Below, one piece after another: positions 8,267 to 17,697 of a DNA stretch of 64,000 nt. Position 1 is the first letter of the stretch, and each line of letters starts with the position of its first letter. Under the pieces are notes generated by a model. It was not told the origin of the DNA, did no database searches, and worked only from the letters and a program-made list of their open reading frames with translations. The translations under genes and the position numbers were made by a program. This DNA comes from Methylobacterium durans (GTDB lineage: Bacteria; Pseudomonadota; Alphaproteobacteria; Rhizobiales; Beijerinckiaceae), in assembly GCF_003173715.1 (NCBI RefSeq), contig NZ_CP029550.1, positions 1,426,001 to 1,490,000 on the forward strand. Direction: 5' to 3'.

Positions 8267-8548
8267 GTGCCCCGCTACTTCTTCGACGTTCACGACGAGC
8301 AATCCGCCACGCGCGACACGGTCGGCACCGAGTGCGCTGATGAGGCTGCGATCGGCGTCATGGCCAATAGGCTGCTGGCTGAGATCGCAGCCAATGAACC
8401 CATTACAGCGGGTCAGAGGACGCTCCTTGCGAGCGTGCGAGATGAGGCTGGGCGGGTGATCTACGCGTCCACGCTGAACCTGACCGGCACCCGAGTTCAG
8501 GTTCCCGCCAAGGCTCCGCCCACTCACATCATCCTGCAGGTCGCCTGA
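8267..8548 (+). CDS. DUF6894 family protein
   Basis: A 93-residue member with the diagnostic start (GTG) M-PRYFFDVHDEQ, acidic loop DTVGTECADE, helix MANRLLAEIAANEP and strand region VRDEAGRVIYASTLNLTG. It is the closest relative in the window of 3061-3342. The GTG at 8267 is chosen because the family always starts two residues before RYFFD and GAGATAGG lies upstream. Followed by a strong terminator at 8631-8658. Confidence 0.88.
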   Translation: MPRYFFDVHDEQSATRDTVGTECADEAAIGVMANRLLAEIAANEPITAGQRTLLASVRDEAGRVIYASTLNLTGTRVQVPAKAPPTHIILQVA

Positions 8549-8630
8549 GCCCCATGGCCGGTGCTTCATGGCACGGCGCTGGCATGGTCCTCATCCCCAC
8601 CCTGCGGATGGGCGTTTCCTCCATAGACTC

Positions 8631-8658
8631 GGGCCGCTCTTCGGGGCGGCCCCTCTTT
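8631..8658 (+). terminator. Rho-independent terminator
   Basis: GGGCCGC (8631-8637) pairs with GCGGCCC (8646-8652) around TCTTCGGG, followed by CTCTTTG. It sits about 80 bases after the DUF6894 stop on the same strand. Confidence 0.65.
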
Positions 8659-8769
8659 GTGTCGTGTCCGCCGCATACGCAGAATAGGTGATGCGCCAGT
8701 AGCCCGGTGCGCTTAAGGCGGGCTTAGCGGTGGGTTGGTCCCCTCACCGCTGCAACCTCCAACTGCTTG

Positions 8770-8808
8770 CCCCGCTCGCCACACCCCTGCGGCAGCGGGG
8801 TTCTTTTT
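8770..8808. terminator. Hairpin with T-run, terminator-like
   Basis: CCCCGCT (8770-8776) pairs with AGCGGGG (8794-8800), followed by TTCTTTTTT. A plus-strand terminator by sequence, ten bases before the end of the convergent DUF6894 gene. A similar AGCCCCGCT/AGCGGGGCT hairpin without a T-run is at 15933-15969. Confidence 0.6.
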
Positions 8809-8818
8809 TGCTGCCGGC

Positions 8819-9100
8819 CTAGTTGGTTCGCTCGACCTCAAGCGACAGGCGCGCTCGGAGGATCACCTTTCCAGTCTGGTCGCGCACCGCGGCGGTGAAC
8901 ACCTGCTGGTCCGTGTCAGGCAGAAACTCGCGGGCGACGCGGCCCAGGATGCTCGTCAGCTTGCCGCGCGCTGCTTCCTCGTCGGGAAGCTCGAACCCTT
9001 CGTCGTCACGGAGCAGCCCAGAGCCGTCGTGCAGGTCAATGAAGTAGCGGGGCGTCTTGATCGTGCTGCGTTGGCCGCTGAGCGGATTGGAGGTGACCAC
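8819..9100 (-). CDS. DUF6894 family protein, divergent member
   Basis: A 93-residue protein with the family core shifted inward: TPRYFIDLHDGSGLLRDDEG starts at residue 16, followed by the helix and strand pattern VRDQTGKVILRARLSLEVER. The 15-residue N-terminal extension (MVTSNPLSGQRSTIK) is unusual for the family. GAGG lies six bases before the GTG at 9100, which supports the extended start. Function is unknown. Confidence 0.8.
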   Translation of the reverse strand: MVTSNPLSGQRSTIKTPRYFIDLHDGSGLLRDDEGFELPDEEAARGKLTSILGRVAREFLPDTDQQVFTAAVRDQTGKVILRARLSLEVERTN

Positions 9101-9209
9101 GGTTAGCCTCGGAGACCTGTGCGCGCCTCACACGTCGAAGAGCGGCTGCATCCTCGACATCGCGGCTTATGGTTAAGAGGGCGTGAAGGGCCGCCTGCGG
9201 ATCAGCCAG

Positions 9210-9560
9210 CTACTCGGTTCGAGCCTGTGCGGGATCGAACTTCCGGCCGCGGTAGATCGACTCCGCGTCGGCCTCATGCCGCATGGCTTTCGGAGGTGAC
9301 ACTTTAGGCTGAGCCTGCGCTCTGCGCTCCTTGCAGCCACTGCAAACCGACCCGAGAGCTTGTTGGCTGCTCTTGTCCATGCGCTCGTCGAACGCGCGTT
9401 GCTGGCTATAGGCCTCGGCGTTCTCCGGCGTGATGGCGCCGGTTTCCTCAGCGTGCTCCCGCATTGTCTCGGCGCTCGGCTGCGGGTGAGCCGCACGCGG
9501 TTTGGCACAGACAGGAACGCTGATGGCGAGCAGGGCGAGGAGGAAGAGAGGAAGACGCAT
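9210..9560 (-). CDS. Small periplasmic protein with a CxxC motif
   Basis: A 116-residue protein with a Sec signal peptide (MRLPLFLLALLAISVPVCAK, cleavage near residue 19) and a polar mature part rich in Glu, Gln and Arg that contains CSGCKERR (about residues 72-79). The CxxC could be a redox or metal site. GGAG eight bases before the ATG at 9560 supports the start over one 15 codons upstream. The family is not recognised. Confidence 0.65.
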   Translation of the reverse strand: MRLPLFLLALLAISVPVCAKPRAAHPQPSAETMREHAEETGAITPENAEAYSQQRAFDERMDKSSQQALGSVCSGCKERRAQAQPKVSPPKAMRHEADAESIYRGRKFDPAQARTE

Positions 9561-9699
9561 CGGGCAGCTCCGGATGCCTCTCCTCCTGGCGTACGAATGC
9601 AGCAAAACCGAGGACCGCGTTCGGCACTACGCCTACTCGCGCACTAACCCGGCGAGGCTTCCCTTTAACGGCGGCAGTCCAGTCATGCGCCCGCGATGG

Positions 9700-9725
9700 T
9701 ACGCTGGGGGTATGCTCCAACGGAC
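9700..9725. repeat. GTATAC-type palindrome, copy a
   Basis: The diverged arms GTACGCTGGG and CTCCAACGGAC surround GTATGC. It belongs to a seven-copy family (also 11370, 23216, 24246, 29563, 38054 and 42025). Its 75-bp flank toward the cache-domain gene matches, in reverse, 37870-38080. Confidence 0.65.
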
Positions 9726-9836
9726 AGGACGCGACATGCACGCGACGCATGACTGTTTCGGAAGGCTCTTAGATGCGAAGGCTGAAAAGCCATACCGAAG
9801 GCCGCACCACCTCGACGGGGCGAGTCGGGCCTCGGG

Positions 9837-10316
9837 TTAATCCGGGTAGAAGCCCGCGCCGATCAGCGCCGGCGTCCCATCTACCGTCGTTGACTTAATG
9901 TAGCTCCATTTCACAGATGGATATCTCTGACCGGGCTTGGGGAACATGTAATCGACCCAGCCGGAACCACTCGTCCGAGCAACCTCTATAAACTCTTCGA
10001 CATACCGATTTCCATCGGCATCTTTCTCTTTCAGCCGGATCGTTCCTTCACGAAGTGGAAATTCAACGTTGAGCAAAATCTTACCGTCAAAATCTACAGA
10101 AAATAGGTAAAACTCACCGAACCGCCATTCACTGTCGCGCTTTCTGAATTCAGAGAAGACGGCCCTTCCTCTTGCCTCTACGAGTGCCGCAGCCTTGCTG
10201 ACCAGGGCCTCGATCCGCGCAGCTCTCTCAGCCGTTGTGGGAGGTTGCTGCAGCTCAGCAGAAGTTGCTGCCACCACCATGAGACACGCGAGGAAAGGCA
10301 GAGCGTATTTAAGCAT
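9837..10316 (-). CDS. Secreted single-Cache-domain protein
   Basis: A 159-residue protein with a signal peptide (MLKYALPFLACLMVVAATSA, cleavage near residue 20) and one small Cache-type ligand-binding domain (residues about 30-155). The family pattern is visible: a long helix AARIEALVSKAAALVEARGR, FYLFSVDFDGKILLNVEFPL, and the C-terminal GSGWVDYMFPKPGQ...YIKSTTVDGTPALIGAGFYP. Such domains normally sit outside chemoreceptors or histidine kinases; here it is free in the periplasm. The last 48 coding bases recur at 37774, a remnant of a second copy. Confidence 0.8.
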   Translation of the reverse strand: MLKYALPFLACLMVVAATSAELQQPPTTAERAARIEALVSKAAALVEARGRAVFSEFRKRDSEWRFGEFYLFSVDFDGKILLNVEFPLREGTIRLKEKDADGNRYVEEFIEVARTSGSGWVDYMFPKPGQRYPSVKWSYIKSTTVDGTPALIGAGFYPD

Positions 10317-10411
10317 GGCACGGCGCCCGCATAGGTCCAGTTTGAAGCCAAGGCGCAGAGCCAGCTGAGGCGCACGTTCAAGGGCCCGGCGGGCTTGGCC
10401 GTTGCGCCTCG

Positions 10412-10636
10412 CTACTGCATTGCTGATCCGAGAGAGACGTCCTGCTCGGCTTCGCTCCTCCTAACCCCGTCATTGGCCGGGATGGCTGCGACCGCGACGG
10501 TGAGGAGGAGCATGAACGCGACGGCTCCCAAGACGCCGGTCACCCATTCATGATGACGCCGGAAGGCGTGGATGATGGCGCAGCCGAGCGTGAAGGCAGC
10601 GGCCTGAACGATGGGAGGAACGGGCGGCACAGCCAT
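10412..10636 (-). CDS. Small membrane protein, paralogue of 23294-23518
   Basis: A 74-residue protein. MAVPPVPPIVQAAAFTLGCA aligns closely with MAVPLALPVAQAAAFTLGCA of 23294-23518, followed by the shared IIHAFRRHHEWVTGVLG and a second membrane helix (VAFMLLLTVAVAAIPA). The two helices are joined by a basic RRHH turn. The frame continues 40 codons upstream, but the paralogue fixes the start at 10636. It is the first gene of a three-gene block duplicated at 23.3-24.0 kb. Function is unknown. Confidence 0.68.
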   Translation of the reverse strand: MAVPPVPPIVQAAAFTLGCAIIHAFRRHHEWVTGVLGAVAFMLLLTVAVAAIPANDGVRRSEAEQDVSLGSAMQ

Positions 10637-10759
10637 CGGGCGATCCAGAGGATGCAGGGGGCCGGCGCGCCAAGGACTTCCCTTTGCCTGCTGCTGAAAA
10701 CGCGCCGCCCAGGGAGATGTGCCGCGCGCAAACATCGTCAGGCTTGAGGGCGCCACCCT

Positions 10760-10870
10760 CTACGGGCAGACGCTGAAGGCGACGCAGTGATTCGCTGTTG
10801 CTCTGTCGGCCTGCGCGGCGGCAGGAGCAACCGCCGCATGCAAGGTTGGCGGGCTAGCCAGAACGATGGA
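10760..10870 (-). pseudogene. 5'-deleted remnant of the 55-residue secreted protein family
   Basis: The frame reads SIVLASPPTLHAAVAPAAAQ and ends CVAFSVCP, matching residues 20-55 of the intact gene at 23607-23774 (SVVLTSPPASHAAVAPAAAQ, then CVPFAVCP). Everything before this, including start codon and signal segment, is gone. It joins directly to the stop codon of the neighbouring gene (TAG at 10871-10873). The junction lies at an AGAACGCG present at both corresponding sites in the intact copy, so the loss probably arose by recombination between these short repeats. Confidence 0.7.
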
Positions 10871-11044
10871 CTAGAACGCGTCGTGGCGCTCGCCGGCTCC
10901 GGGGTTGGCCTTGATCGTCATCTCTCGGATGTCGAGCGGCGTGTAGTGAGCCGCCTTCGAGGCTGGCGGAGCGGTCAGCATGGTGGCCCAGAACGCGCCA
11001 GCGGCCAGCACAAAGGCTGCGGCGAACATGATGATCCCGCGCAT
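10871..11044 (-). CDS. Small secreted or membrane-anchored protein (57 residues)
   Basis: The frame starts MRGIIMFAAAFVLAAGAFWA (signal or anchor helix, residues 3-22), continues LTAPPASKAAHYTPLDIREM and ends GERHDAF. GGGAGTGATAG directly precedes the ATG at 11044, a good ribosome binding site. The paralogue at 23833-23970 is identical in most of the mature part but lacks the hydrophobic helix. Conservation between copies shows the frame is genuinely coding. Function is unknown. Confidence 0.72.
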   Translation of the reverse strand: MRGIIMFAAAFVLAAGAFWATMLTAPPASKAAHYTPLDIREMTIKANPGAGERHDAF

Positions 11045-11090
11045 CTATCACTCCCCTGTCGGAGGAGTGGGCAGAGTACACCGATTCGCT

Positions 11091-11113
11091 TTATTGTCAT
11101 GATCAAATATTAG
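11091..11113. promoter_or_regulatory. Identical 23-bp conserved element upstream of duplicated block A
   Basis: TTATTGTCATGATCAAATAT followed by TAG is unchanged at 24017-24039, although the surrounding DNA differs at many positions. It lies 47 bases upstream of the first start codon in both copies. The position suggests a promoter or operator; the core contains the palindrome CATGATCA/TGATCATG. Confidence 0.5.
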
Positions 11114-11702
11114 GCTCATTGAGGCTCGCCGGCGTCTCAACAGGCGCCGAGAGACAACCCTCCTAGATTGTGAAACGCACGATCTACTATTGTTCCGCGC
11201 TTCCTAGAGTGTGGCGTGCGATTTTGACAACTGCTCTAGGTTGAGGTCTGTAGGCGGATGCGCATTATAGGAATATAAACCTTTAGCCTATTGCTGGCCC
11301 ACGCTGAAGGCGTCGAACCGCTGCCCAGCACAGCTCCGCTCAGGCAACGCTGCCCGTCAAGAGCAGAATGTTCGTTGAAGTCTACCCTAGTGGATAGAAC
11401 GACTATCCGGTGACAGAGCCATGGTCCGTTTTGGGTGGTCCGAAAGGCGCCGGTCCATTTTTAACGGTGTGTCAGACCGAGTCTTTCCGCTGTGCCGCTC
11501 AACGGAGAAGTCAAACCTCACGTGTGAGCGTCCGACCGCATCAAGGAACTTAACCATAGTTCAATCAGAGCACGGCAAAATCTGAATGGAGACCGGCATT
11601 AGCTGCGCAAGCAGATCCTTGTTGGTCTGACGGTGCCGCCGCAACGCCAATGAAAGCGAGCGCAAACCGTCAGCGTCTTCAGTTAACGCAAGGAATTCTG
11701 CG
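11114..11702. other. Long intergenic region upstream of the chemoreceptor
   Basis: No gene is seen. It is less GC-rich than its surroundings. It holds the outer part of duplicated block A, a palindrome (11370-11395) and a 57-bp segment (11422-11478) repeated at 25213-25279. The chemoreceptor promoter is presumably here, but no clear -35/-10 pair stands out. Confidence 0.5.
11370..11395. repeat. GTATAC-type palindrome, copy g (diverged)
   Basis: On the minus strand it reads ATCCACTAGGGTAGACTTCA then ACGAAC. It lies at the same relative place in block A as copy f (24246-24271) does in block B. Confidence 0.5.
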
Positions 11703-13388
11703 GTGAAGTTCTCATTATCAATCAGCAAACAGCTTATCATAGGATTTGGATTTCTGATCGCTTCCATCGTCGCCGTGGCGATAGCTGGAACACATGGCAT
11801 TAGCGTACTCTCGCAAGCCAATCAGGAAATAGGCCGCAACAGCTTGCCGAGTATCCGGTACACAAGTGAGCTGCGCGGGAACGTCATCGACGTGCGCGTG
11901 AGCGTGCTCAACCACATCATCTACCCCGATGCTGCTAAGATGCAGGCAGAAGAGAAGGCACTTGCAGCCAAAACAGATCTGGTTGCTCGCGCTGTGCGGT
12001 CATACCAACCCTTCATCAGCCTGCCGGGAGAAGTTGAGCTCTTCGACAAGTTCCAGGCAGAGTGGGCAGCGTACCTCGCTGCGGTGCAACCCGTGCTGGC
12101 GCACTCGCGGGAGGGCCGCAAGGATGTGGCGCTCGCTGAGAACCTGACCCAGGTTCGGCCGCACATCAAAGCCGCTGCCGAGGCGATGGATGCCCTCATC
12201 ACCATGAACAATCAGGCTGGCGACGCTGCTGTCGTGCAGGGTGAGCAGTCAGCCCAGACCATCAAACTCGTGATGATCGGCATCGGCGGCGCGGCTGTCG
12301 TGCTGGCGCTTGGTCTCACAGCGTTCATCCTCCACGGCATCTCGCGTGGGATCAGTTCGGTGGTGCAGCCGATGCAGGCGCTCGCAAGTGGCGACCTGAG
12401 TGCCAGCGTTCCGCATCAGGGCGAGGCCACTGAGATCGGCCGGATTGCCGATGCCGTACAGGTGTTCAAGGCTGGCCTCATCCGCGCTCGTGCTCTGGAG
12501 GAGGAGACAGCCTTGGCGCGTGCCTCAGCCGAGGAGCAGCGCAAAGCCGGCATGCGGCAGATGGCCGACAGCTTCGAGCAGGCGGTGGGCGGTATCGTCG
12601 GCATGGTCTCGTCGTCCGCAACCGAGCTGCAGGCGACTGCTCAGACGATGACGGCTACGGCATCGGAGACAGCCAGCCAGTCCACAACGGTCGCGGCTGC
12701 GGCTGAGGAAGCTGCGGCCAACGTCCACACAGTTGCTGCGGCTGCCGAGGAGCTGGGCGCGTCCGTGCAGGAGATCGGTCGGCAGGTGTCTGGCTCGACG
12801 GATCTGGCGCAGCGAGCCATGAGTGAGGCGGATCAGACGGCCACGCTCGTGCAGGAGCTCAGCGGTGCGGTAGCCAAGATCGGCGACGTGGTCGGCCTGA
12901 TCTCCAGCATCGCCAGCCAGACGAACTTGCTTGCACTGAACGCCACCATTGAGGCAGCTCGCGCCGGTGAGGCGGGCCGCGGCTTCGCCGTGGTAGCCGC
13001 TGAGGTGAAGGAGCTGGCCAGCCAGACGGCACGCGCAACAGAGGAGATCTCTGGCCAGATTGGCCAGATCCAGGGCGCGACGGGTCAGGCAGTCAGCGCG
13101 ATCAGCTCGATCACGGCACGCATCCGCGAGATCAATGCGGTGGCCACGACGATTGCGGCGGCTGTCGAGGAGCAGGGTGCAGCCACCCAAGAGATCGTGC
13201 GCAACGTGGCCCAGGCGTCCACTGGCACGTCTGAGGTGACGAGCAACATCGCCGGCGTCGCACGTGCGTCCGAGGACACGGGTGCGGCTGCCTCTCAGGT
13301 TCTCGCGTCTGCCTCCGAGTTGTCGCGCCAGTCCGAGCACCTCTCAGCCGAGGTCACGCGCTTCCTCAGCACCGTGCGTGCGGCCTGA
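11703..13388 (+). CDS. Methyl-accepting chemotaxis protein
   Basis: A 561-residue transmembrane chemoreceptor. Order: TM1 (about residues 9-32), a periplasmic four-helix-bundle sensor of 4HB_MCP type (about 33-185), TM2 (about 188-212, [20 protein letters not shown]), a HAMP linker (about 213-265), then the coiled-coil signalling domain. The conserved hairpin tip that contacts CheA/CheW is present ([19 protein letters not shown] and [15 protein letters not shown], about 403-440). Glu/Gln-rich flanks supply methylation sites. The GTG start at 11703 has AAGGA eight bases upstream. No other che genes are nearby, so it feeds a pathway encoded elsewhere. The ligand is unknown. Confidence 0.93.
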   Translation: MKFSLSISKQLIIGFGFLIASIVAVAIAGTHGISVLSQANQEIGRNSLPSIRYTSELRGNVIDVRVSVLNHIIYPDAAKMQAEEKALAAKTDLVARAVRSYQPFISLPGEVELFDKFQAEWAAYLAAVQPVLAHSREGRKDVALAENLTQVRPHIKAAAEAMDALITMNNQAGDAAVVQGEQSAQTIKLVMIGIGGAAVVLALGLTAFILHGISRGISSVVQPMQALASGDLSASVPHQGEATEIGRIADAVQVFKAGLIRARALEEETALARASAEEQRKAGMRQMADSFEQAVGGIVGMVSSSATELQATAQTMTATASETASQSTTVAAAAEEAAANVHTVAAAAEELGASVQEIGRQVSGSTDLAQRAMSEADQTATLVQELSGAVAKIGDVVGLISSIASQTNLLALNATIEAARAGEAGRGFAVVAAEVKELASQTARATEEISGQIGQIQGATGQAVSAISSITARIREINAVATTIAAAVEEQGAATQEIVRNVAQASTGTSEVTSNIAGVARASEDTGAAASQVLASASELSRQSEHLSAEVTRFLSTVRAA

Positions 13389-13414
13389 CGCAAGCAAAAG
13401 GCGAGATGGTGACA

Positions 13415-13440
13415 AGGGTCGCCGGCGAGGCGGCCCTTTG
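13415..13440 (+). terminator. Rho-independent terminator of the chemoreceptor gene
   Basis: AGGGTCGCC (13415-13423) pairs with GGCGGCCCT (13429-13437) around GGCGA, followed by TTTG. It lies 27 bases after the stop codon. The short T-run makes it moderate. Confidence 0.6.
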
Positions 13441-13572
13441 CTGTTCATCTACCACCTGTCTTGTGTGGCGCTTCCATCGAGCGTGAGGTCAGCGTTCCGT
13501 AACATCCAATCCGCGAGGGCTTTGAACCGCTCCGGGATTTTCGGAGGCTCCAACTCTTGAGAGACTGGAGCC

Positions 13573-14801
<1,229 letters not shown>

Positions 14802-15014
14802 TCCAAACCAAACAGCCTCCGGGAAACCCGGTGCGGTTCACTTCGCAGGTTGGGCGATCGGGTGCCAACCTTATCCCGCAAGATGACACCAACCGGGATG
14901 GCCGCTGCCGAGGCTTTCTTTGTCCCGATTTGGATCGGTTTGTGAGCTCCGCCGTTGCTAAGCTTGTACGCTGGCCGCTTGGCCCGGCCGACGAGTGGTC
15001 GATGGAACGGACCT

Positions 15015-15242
15015 ATGATGCCCGACACGCGCTTTCAGGTGACGCTCGAGACCCGTGACGGCCGGCGCGTCCTGTCCGCGCCGGCGGAGGGCGAAGTCGC
15101 ACTGATGGCGGAGTCCGTCATGCGCCACTACGAGGGGCACACACTCACCGTTGGCTTCTGTGTCGACTGCGCGGACCGGGAGGCGGGCCGTCGCATTGCC
15201 TTCTACCTCGCGGACCTCGCCCTCGAACTCGACCCTGCCTGA
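15015..15242 (+). CDS. Small hypothetical protein
   Basis: A 75-residue frame, MMPDTRFQVTLETRDGRRVL..., with beta-strand character at the start and two cysteines in GFCVDCADRE (about residues 50-59). Tandem ATG codons at 15015 and 15018 are both possible. No signal peptide and no recognised family. It lies just right of the IS3 insertion, upstream of a second small gene on the same strand. Confidence 0.52.
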   Translation: MMPDTRFQVTLETRDGRRVLSAPAEGEVALMAESVMRHYEGHTLTVGFCVDCADREAGRRIAFYLADLALELDPA

Positions 15243-15318
15243 CGTGGGACTGCGGCAAGGCCGCGTGATCGCTCGACAGGCATGAGGGCACCTGGCGGTC
15301 TGGCTCACTGCTCCCGAC

Positions 15319-15540
15319 ATGCGCTGTACGCCGCCCCATCACCCGTTCGTGCTCGACATTCGGCAGGTTCGGCACGTGCCCGACCGCTTCACCTATGCGG
15401 TGAGCCGGCCGGGGGAGATGAAGGCCTATTCCCTGCACACGTACGCGACCTTCGAGGCAGCACGACAGGCCGGCAAAGCGGCGCTCGATGCCACGATTGC
15501 GGAGTGGAGACGGCGCCAGCGCGGCAGGCAGCTGGCCTGA
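15319..15540 (+). CDS. Small hypothetical protein
   Basis: A 73-residue frame, MRCTPPHHPFVLDIRQVRHV..., with an aromatic strand region (RFTYAVSRPGEMKAYSLHTY) and a C-terminal basic helix (AARQAGKAALDATIAEWRRR). Protein-like composition, no membrane segment, no recognised domain. It may form a unit with 15015-15242, with a gap of 76 bases. Confidence 0.55.
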   Translation: MRCTPPHHPFVLDIRQVRHVPDRFTYAVSRPGEMKAYSLHTYATFEAARQAGKAALDATIAEWRRRQRGRQLA

Positions 15541-16488
15541 GGCGCCGGCTTCCTTCGTTCATCATCCGCAGTTCTCCGCCTTGGAGCCTATCAGGTCGTG
15601 GCGGCTGTCCGCGCGACCCTCGGGCAACACCAGAAGTGTGGAGCATTCCAGGCGCCGGCTGGGCTCGTGCTGCAGCTGGGGACGTCCTAGGGTTGGGCGC
15701 TTTCACCCTCTCACGCGCGGTCTCAACAGCGTCCTCCAACAGGGGCCGCGCCATGACGGGCAACCGCCCGGCTTCGGCTGGAGCTATGCTTCGCCTGGCG
15801 CTTGCCTGACGCAGCCAGTCTTGCTCGCACCCGTGCGGTTTCCGACACACCGGCTGTCACAGGTGCCGCGGTCGTTCGGTTCGTGCGAAGCTTAGCCGCG
15901 AGGGACCCCAGCCCTCACCTCAACCTTCCCTCAGCCCCGCTCGCCCCACCCCCTTGGCGCAGCGGGGCTCTCTCCACACGCAGAGTTATGCACCCGCTTC
16001 AGCTCGGTTTGAGTGTGCCCTCCTCGAACCTGAGCCATGAAGCCGCTCCTGGACTGAGCGTTATGGAGCGTGGATCATCGTGGTGTTAAGGAACGATCTG
16101 CCGCAGATCGTCCGCGCCCCGCACCTGCGCCGAGTGTGGCTCAGCTGCATCGCTCCCGGATATCGGATGCCTCCAGAGGTGAGGCACCTTGCAAGTGCCG
16201 CCACGAGGGGCTCCATTGAACGGCGAGCTTTCCTGGTTGGTCCTAGGAATTGACTACAATCCACCTCCGCCCCCGCCAGCCCCTCGGCTCGCGGGGTTTT
16301 TCTTTCCGGAAGCTGACGCCTCAATGTGGCTCTGATGCCGCATGTAAGACCAAAATGCGGTCTCAGCTGAGCGCGCCACAGCTTCCCGCTTAGCTATCCG
16401 TCGGGTGTTGTGCTTCCGCACTATGCACCCGCCAGCAACAGGCGTTCTCCTCGGCTTTATCTCCATAGTAGAGAGGGCCAAGGACCAG
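15541..16488. other. Intergenic region with hairpins
   Basis: No supported gene in about 950 bases. It contains a hairpin (AGCCCCGCT 15933-15941 / AGCGGGGCT 15961-15969) resembling the one at 8770, a GAGCGTTATGGAGC tag at about 16057 like those ending repeats at 19840 and 39497, and a terminator at 16271-16305. The porin promoter should be in the last 180 bases. Confidence 0.5.
16271..16305 (+). terminator. Rho-independent terminator, orphan
   Basis: CCCCGC (16271-16276) pairs with GCGGGG (16291-16296), followed by TTTTTCTTT. No plus-strand gene lies directly upstream, so it may end an unannotated short transcript or block read-through into the porin gene. Confidence 0.55.
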
Positions 16489-17358
16489 ATGATCAGAAAG
16501 CTTCTTCTCGCCAGCACGGCCACCGCTCTGCTGACCGGCGCCGCCTCGGCCGCCGACCTGCCGCGTCGCGCTGCTCCCCCGCCGGTGTTCACGCCGATCC
16601 CGGTCTTCACCTGGACGGGCTTCTACGCCGGTTTCAACGCTGGCTACGCGTTCGACGCCAGCTCGCGCAACACTGGCCCCTTCGTCGTGAACCTGCCCGC
16701 CGGCAGCCCACTCGTCGTCGGGCCGTTTGCTCCCTCGCAGGTCGCGTTCGGCGGCCGCAACTCTCTCGACGGCTTCTCGGGCGGTGGTCAGATCGGCTAC
16801 AACTACCAGTTCACGCCGGGCTCGGGAGTGGTGGTCGGCATCGAGGCTGACGCGCAGTACGTCGACTTCGGCCGCAACCGCAACCGCTTCCTGCTGACTC
16901 CCGGCTTCGCGCCGGCTCCCAACGTCCAGTTCGTCAACCCGATCGGCTTGGCCAGCCTCGACTTCTTCGGCACGGTGCGCGGCCGCATCGGCTATGCCTG
17001 GGATCGCACGCTGATCTACGGCACCGGCGGCTTCGCCTACGGCTCGGGCAGCGACGAGACCCGCTTCGGCGGCTTCCGCGGCAACGACGACTTCCGCACC
17101 GGCTGGACCGCCGGCGGTGGCATCGAGTACGCGCTGTCGGCCGACAGCTGGCTGAACTTCTTCCGCGCTTCGGCCGTGACGTTCCGGGTGGAAGGTCTGT
17201 ACGTGAACCTGGAGCGCAACAACCGCAACAACGGCGTGTTCGCGTTCAACACTGTGACCGGTGTGCCCGTCCTGGCGCCTGGCTTCGTCGCGCGCAACAA
17301 CCCGCTAGAGTTCGCGGTGGTGCGGGCTGGCGTGAACTACAAGTTCGGCACGTACTAA
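16489..17358 (+). CDS. Outer-membrane beta-barrel porin (Omp25/RopB-like)
   Basis: A 289-residue outer-membrane protein. The signal peptide MIRKLLLASTATALLTGAAS is cleaved near AASA|ADLPRR. The mature N-terminus has the family pattern: proline-rich linker, then FTWTGFYAGFNAGYAFD, alternating strands with GGQIGYNYQF, VVVGIEADAQYVDF, FGTVRGRIGYAWDRTLIYGT and GGIEYAL, and a terminal strand VVRAGVNYKFGTY ending in an aromatic residue as barrel insertion requires. AAGGA lies six bases before the ATG at 16489. A strong terminator follows at 17425. Such proteins are abundant surface proteins in Rhizobiales. Confidence 0.9.
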   Translation: MIRKLLLASTATALLTGAASAADLPRRAAPPPVFTPIPVFTWTGFYAGFNAGYAFDASSRNTGPFVVNLPAGSPLVVGPFAPSQVAFGGRNSLDGFSGGGQIGYNYQFTPGSGVVVGIEADAQYVDFGRNRNRFLLTPGFAPAPNVQFVNPIGLASLDFFGTVRGRIGYAWDRTLIYGTGGFAYGSGSDETRFGGFRGNDDFRTGWTAGGGIEYALSADSWLNFFRASAVTFRVEGLYVNLERNNRNNGVFAFNTVTGVPVLAPGFVARNNPLEFAVVRAGVNYKFGTY

Positions 17359-17697
17359 CCTCGACAACGACGCAGTTTGGCCGAGCGCCCCCAGCGTCCG
17401 ATCACCTGGCCGCTTCGTCAAACGGCGCCTCGGGAGAGATCCCGGGGCGCTTTTTTTGTGGGCAGCAAACCCGAGATCCCCAGGACGGTTCAACCCGAAG
17501 CTGTCTTCTCGACCGGTACAGGAGAGCTTGCCCGGACGGAACGTCCCAAGGCCTTTTCAGGAGTGGAGACGCGCCGACGTTTCAAGCCAACGCAGTCTGG
17601 CGGGCGCCGGGATCGGGTACTCAGCATGCTTTGAGACGGTGAGGTTCCGACCCCGCAGTTTGGTGGGAGCAGCGTACTTCAACTGTACAGTTCCTAT
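17359..17697. other. Intergenic region between porin and glycosyltransferase
   Basis: Apart from the porin terminator I see nothing recognisable here. Confidence 0.5.
17425..17457 (+). terminator. Strong Rho-independent terminator of the porin gene
   Basis: GCGCCTCGGG (17425-17434) pairs with CCCGGGGCGC (17441-17450) around AGAGAT, followed by seven T. It is the best terminator in the window. Confidence 0.88.

Larger units (their letters stand above)
10412..11400 (-). repeat. Duplicated small-gene block, copy A
   Basis: This roughly 1-kb segment matches 23294-24275 in gene order, in protein sequence and through the upstream non-coding DNA, including an identical 23-bp stretch and a palindrome at the far end. 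The two copies have decayed at different places: copy A has lost the start of the middle gene; copy B has lost the membrane segment of the last gene. Confidence 0.75.

Noticed and set aside
12525..13340. A 271-codon minus-strand frame inside the chemoreceptor gene
   Set aside because: Leu/Arg/Gly-rich antisense shadow of a strongly conserved signalling domain; no ribosome binding site.
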